Part shown: one piece after another, positions 61,727 to 64,000 of the stretch | How the letters are laid out: each line of letters starts with the position of its first letter | How positions within the stretch are numbered: position 1 is the stretch's first letter | DNA from: Talinum fruticosum | Lineage: Eukaryota > Streptophyta > Magnoliopsida > Caryophyllales > Talinaceae | Direction of reading: 5' to 3' | Length of the DNA: 64,000 nucleotides | Assembly: GCA_021018815.1 (NCBI GenBank) | Contig: JAITYX010000054.1 | Location: 3,162,001-3,226,000 of the forward strand | Program-made: the position numbers and the translations under genes | Notes under the pieces: model-generated | The model's input: only the letters and a program-made list of their open reading frames with translations | What the model was told of the DNA's origin: nothing | Database searches by the model: none

Positions 61727-63460
61727 TTAACCTCAATAAACATAATTTTCTCCTCTATAGTATTAACGTTAATTCTAACCTATAAGGTTTATTTATTCAT
61801 TTCCTTTTATAAGATGCATACATAAACATCTGTATATATTAATGTCGAGATAGTATCTCTTTAATTGTTATTATTAGTTATTTTATTATGTAAATGTTTT
61901 TGTTTAATCTTCTATGCACCTATTTTCCGACCCATTCTGTCCTAGTAGGCAAAAGAGATGCTCAATCCTAGCATGCTATTCCTATATTAATTCAGCTTTC
62001 ACAATTTCCTCAAGTAGGTTAAATCCTTTCTAAAATTTCTGCTAATCTCACCATTAGGTCAAGTAATTAGCTAACTTAATCCAAAACATTTTCTAACTCA
62101 AATTATTGATGGCTGTCTTTTATACGAAATTTGTCCACAAAAATTTGTCCACAATCTATCTGCAGATATCGGTATGTCCAAACATCATCAACTTGTCATG
62201 AAATCTTCCCAAACTCCGTGACTCAACCACATACATATCATAATCCAATTTTAATCTCCAAAAAGAACAAGAAAACAACTGATTACAACATAAATACTTG
62301 AATTAAAGGAATTAATCGAATCTGAAAATTGCTCTAAGGAATTAAATTAACGAACCGAATCTGAAAATTTTACCCTAAACAATTAGATGGAGGAGGTTAA
62401 TTAGGAGGGTTTATGGGCTGGTTGAAGGTTGGAGGACCGAGGATCGAAGGGTGGCTAAAGCGACGGTCGGTGGCAATGAGCGGCGGCGGCGACCTGCCGG
62501 AAGATGGCGGTGACCCAATCGACCGGAGGTCGGGGCAGCCGAGGCCAAGGAGTCGCGAATCCGGGCCGAAACCGGCGCAAAGCCGGTGGTATACTTGCTT
62601 TTGGTGGCTGGGCGGTGACAAAGTTGTGGTCGAGGTAGAAGCGGACGGTAGCCGGCGTTGGTTGCGGGCGCCGGGCGGCGACCGAACAGAGCGCTGCGGG
62701 GAGTGAAAGGGTTTGATTTCCGTGGGGTTGGGCTTTGGCGGTTGAGGTTTTTATGGCGATCGGTGGTGTTGATGGTGGCGTCGAACCAGGGGTGGCCGGA
62801 GCGAAGGCTGCGGCGATGGCCAGCTGGCGGTGGTGGTGGAATGAGGGCGGAGGCGGGCGCCGGGCTAGGGAGAGAGAGGGAGAGAGAGCTATGAGTGTAC
62901 CGAGTAATTAGGTTTAGGAAAAATGACAGACTTTTAGGTTTCCTTAGGATTTTATACCCCCTCTTGCTTTCTCTCTCACTAGGCCGACCGACTCCTCCTA
63001 ATTCTGGCCCAAATCCTTAGCAAGTTATCCCTTCATTTCAGCCCAATCTTAATCTCCTCCTTAAACTCTATCCTACTTCCTAATCCTCCAAGCTTACTAT
63101 TATCTTGCTCAATAAACTTATTCTAATCTAGAAATTTTATTTTTAATAATAGTAAGTTTACAAGAAAATTATATTAATTTTATTTATTTACGGATTTTTA
63201 GAACTCAAAATAAATTAGCTAAATAATAATGTTAATTATCTTATGAGTCATTAAAATTTATAGAATATGCTCGTGCGTCGTCGTTGTCACCATCCGGTTC
63301 CTGCATTTTAAACAACATTGACATATACATATATATATATATATATAAATATATATACACATGTATAATATGAAAATATTTGAAATTTTGAAATGCACGC
63401 GCTCATGCTATTCTTGAATGTATTTAAAGTTAATTATTTTCTTAGGGGCGGGGTGTTACA
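60456..63460 (-). repeat. LTR (5' by element sense) of the 51-kb element
   Basis: Starts CGTAACGCCCC (first T of TGTAAC changed to C) and ends GTTACA. It is 3,005 bp, 126 more than its sister, almost exactly the extra unit of the tandem duplication at 61116. An (AT)n run of about 43 bp lies at 61679-61721. The nested solo LTR is absent here. Confidence 0.93.
61116..61373. repeat. 129-bp tandem duplication in one LTR
   Basis: TCCATATTAATGACGGCAAA at 61116 recurs at 61245 with one change, and the following 110 bases are nearly identical. The sister LTR has one copy at about 51812. Confidence 0.92.
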
Positions 63461-63730
63461 CCTATTGAAAGGTTATCTCTTCTCTTTCGCTACATATTAT
63501 TTAGCCATGTTGGAACAACAATAAACCCTCGATTATTAATGGGTTTTGCCTTTTTTTCAGGTATCAAGGCATCCGGTATCCAACTCGGAATAGTGTCTGT
63601 AGTCCTTCCCTTGGTGGGCATTCTGATTGTTAAGAGCGTAGTTGTCCTTGGTCTTGTGCCAGCGAGATGACAAATTACTTGTCTTCATTCTTACGCTTTA
63701 GTATTCCATGCCACCCGCAATGAACAATAG

Positions 63731-64000
63731 GTACGTGTAAGTCTTTTGTAGTTGATACTCTAGATTCCACAACACAGTCCATTCAGCTTAAAGCTGGCTA
63801 ATGGATCATCCGGCTAGGGTCGGAATAGATTTGTAGAACATTCAAGTCGGATTAGGTTTTCTCACGTCCGGACCAGTCATTAATTTGACGAGGAAACAAG
63901 TAGTACACCAACTCCTAGTGTAAGGTTCCACTTTTGCGGGACTCTAGTGAGATCCGGATGCAGGTAGCCTTATTCATGCAAGCATTTATACTAACTTTCC
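63731..64000. other. No gene recognised at the window end
   Basis: Follows the donor-like GTACGTG of the last PILS remnant exon and is probably intron or later sequence. No further PILS coding is visible. Confidence 0.4.

Larger units (their letters stand above)
51145..63460 (-). mobile_element. Tekay-type Ty3 element inserted in a PILS exon
   Basis: A 12.3-kb element in antisense to the PILS gene, bounded by TGTAAC and GTTACA and flanked by CCTAT at 51140-51144 and 63461-63465. The LTRs are 51145-56419 (including a nested solo LTR) and 60456-63460. Its interior is only 4.0 kb against 5.9 kb in the 20.6-kb element. The difference is mainly gag, which is not recognisable. Pol is present but broken, although the LTRs look about 98 percent alike over the stretches compared by eye. 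Confidence 0.92.
50208..63730 (+). pseudogene. PILS-type auxin-carrier family pseudogene split by a retrotransposon
   Basis: PILS (PIN-LIKES) proteins are ten-helix carriers of the endoplasmic reticulum membrane that affect cellular auxin. Remnant exons: 50208-50373 (YMGNLPIILIPAMCKERGS, GLAYASLSLA), 50481-50751 (IGAVYLWLYVYNIVRIS, a stop at 50547, KEPLLNSIDYR, then GAPLHVVGDLAYMLG), 51098-51144 plus 63466-63471 (ATIPALTLIIGANLLKG), and 63561-63730 (GIQLGIVSVVLPLVGILIVK, then frameshifted YSMPPAMN before GTACGTG). The N-terminal exons are missing, as is the block between the loop and APLHVV. The third exon is cut inside the ANLL codons by a 12.3-kb element with CCTAT on both sides. Its acceptor reads ACAAAGATG where AG|AGATG is needed, so it may also be lost. 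The family is clear from motif order; which member it is cannot be told. Confidence 0.8.

Overview
This window reads as nuclear DNA of a flowering plant, most likely a eudicot. It is AT-rich, host genes are sparse and intron-split, and nested retrotransposons fill most of it: chromodomain Ty3/Gypsy elements of the Tekay/Del type, plant LINEs, a Pack-MULE-like transposon and hAT-like ends. I see no rRNA or tRNA gene, no CRISPR array and nothing bacterial. All calls come from reading the sequence; no database was searched.

Layout. 1-8.2 kb: a truncated LTR, a copia-like LTR remnant, a decayed Tekay-type copy with two LTR-end/leader units and a broken gag, and an LTR-like repeat with a 42-bp tandem array. 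8.56-12.34 kb: a transposon with long inverted ends that carries a captured, frameshifted first exon and start of intron 1 of a nuclear gene for plastid ribosomal protein uS5. It was itself hit by a retrotransposon now reduced to a 2,711-bp solo LTR (target duplication GTATG). 12.4-19.6 kb: tandem repeats, two hAT-like ends facing each other, an inverted copy of the 42-bp array and poorly interpretable sequence. 19.6-33.6 kb: a minus-strand LINE cut in two by an 11.8-kb Tekay-type element (LTRs 20644-23526 and 29452-32437). 36.1-39.3 kb: a second, 5'-truncated LINE on the plus strand with an 8-bp target duplication.

Host genes. 40.2-46.9 kb holds a MATE/DETOXIFICATION-family transporter gene in eight coding exons. 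All splice sites and frames are preserved, but codon 76 is TGA where the family has arginine. 50.2-63.7 kb holds a PILS-type (PIN-LIKES, auxin carrier family) pseudogene. It has lost its N-terminal exons and an internal block, and one exon is split by a 12.3-kb minus-strand Tekay-type element (51145-63460, target duplication CCTAT). One LTR of that element was later hit by another retrotransposon, now a 2,391-bp solo LTR.

Relative order can be read from the nesting: LINE before the 20.6-kb element; Pack-MULE before its solo LTR; PILS gene before the 51-kb element before the solo LTR at 53.6 kb. The most interesting structural signal is shared by all the large LTRs, which belong to several diverged subfamilies. 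Each has a GC- and CT-rich island ending in a splice-donor-like GTAAA/GTATT/GTGAG, often beside a telobox (AAACCCTAA). Where the copy is complete, a T-rich TTTTAG acceptor-like site follows 1.25-1.5 kb downstream, as if the LTR carries a 5'-leader intron.
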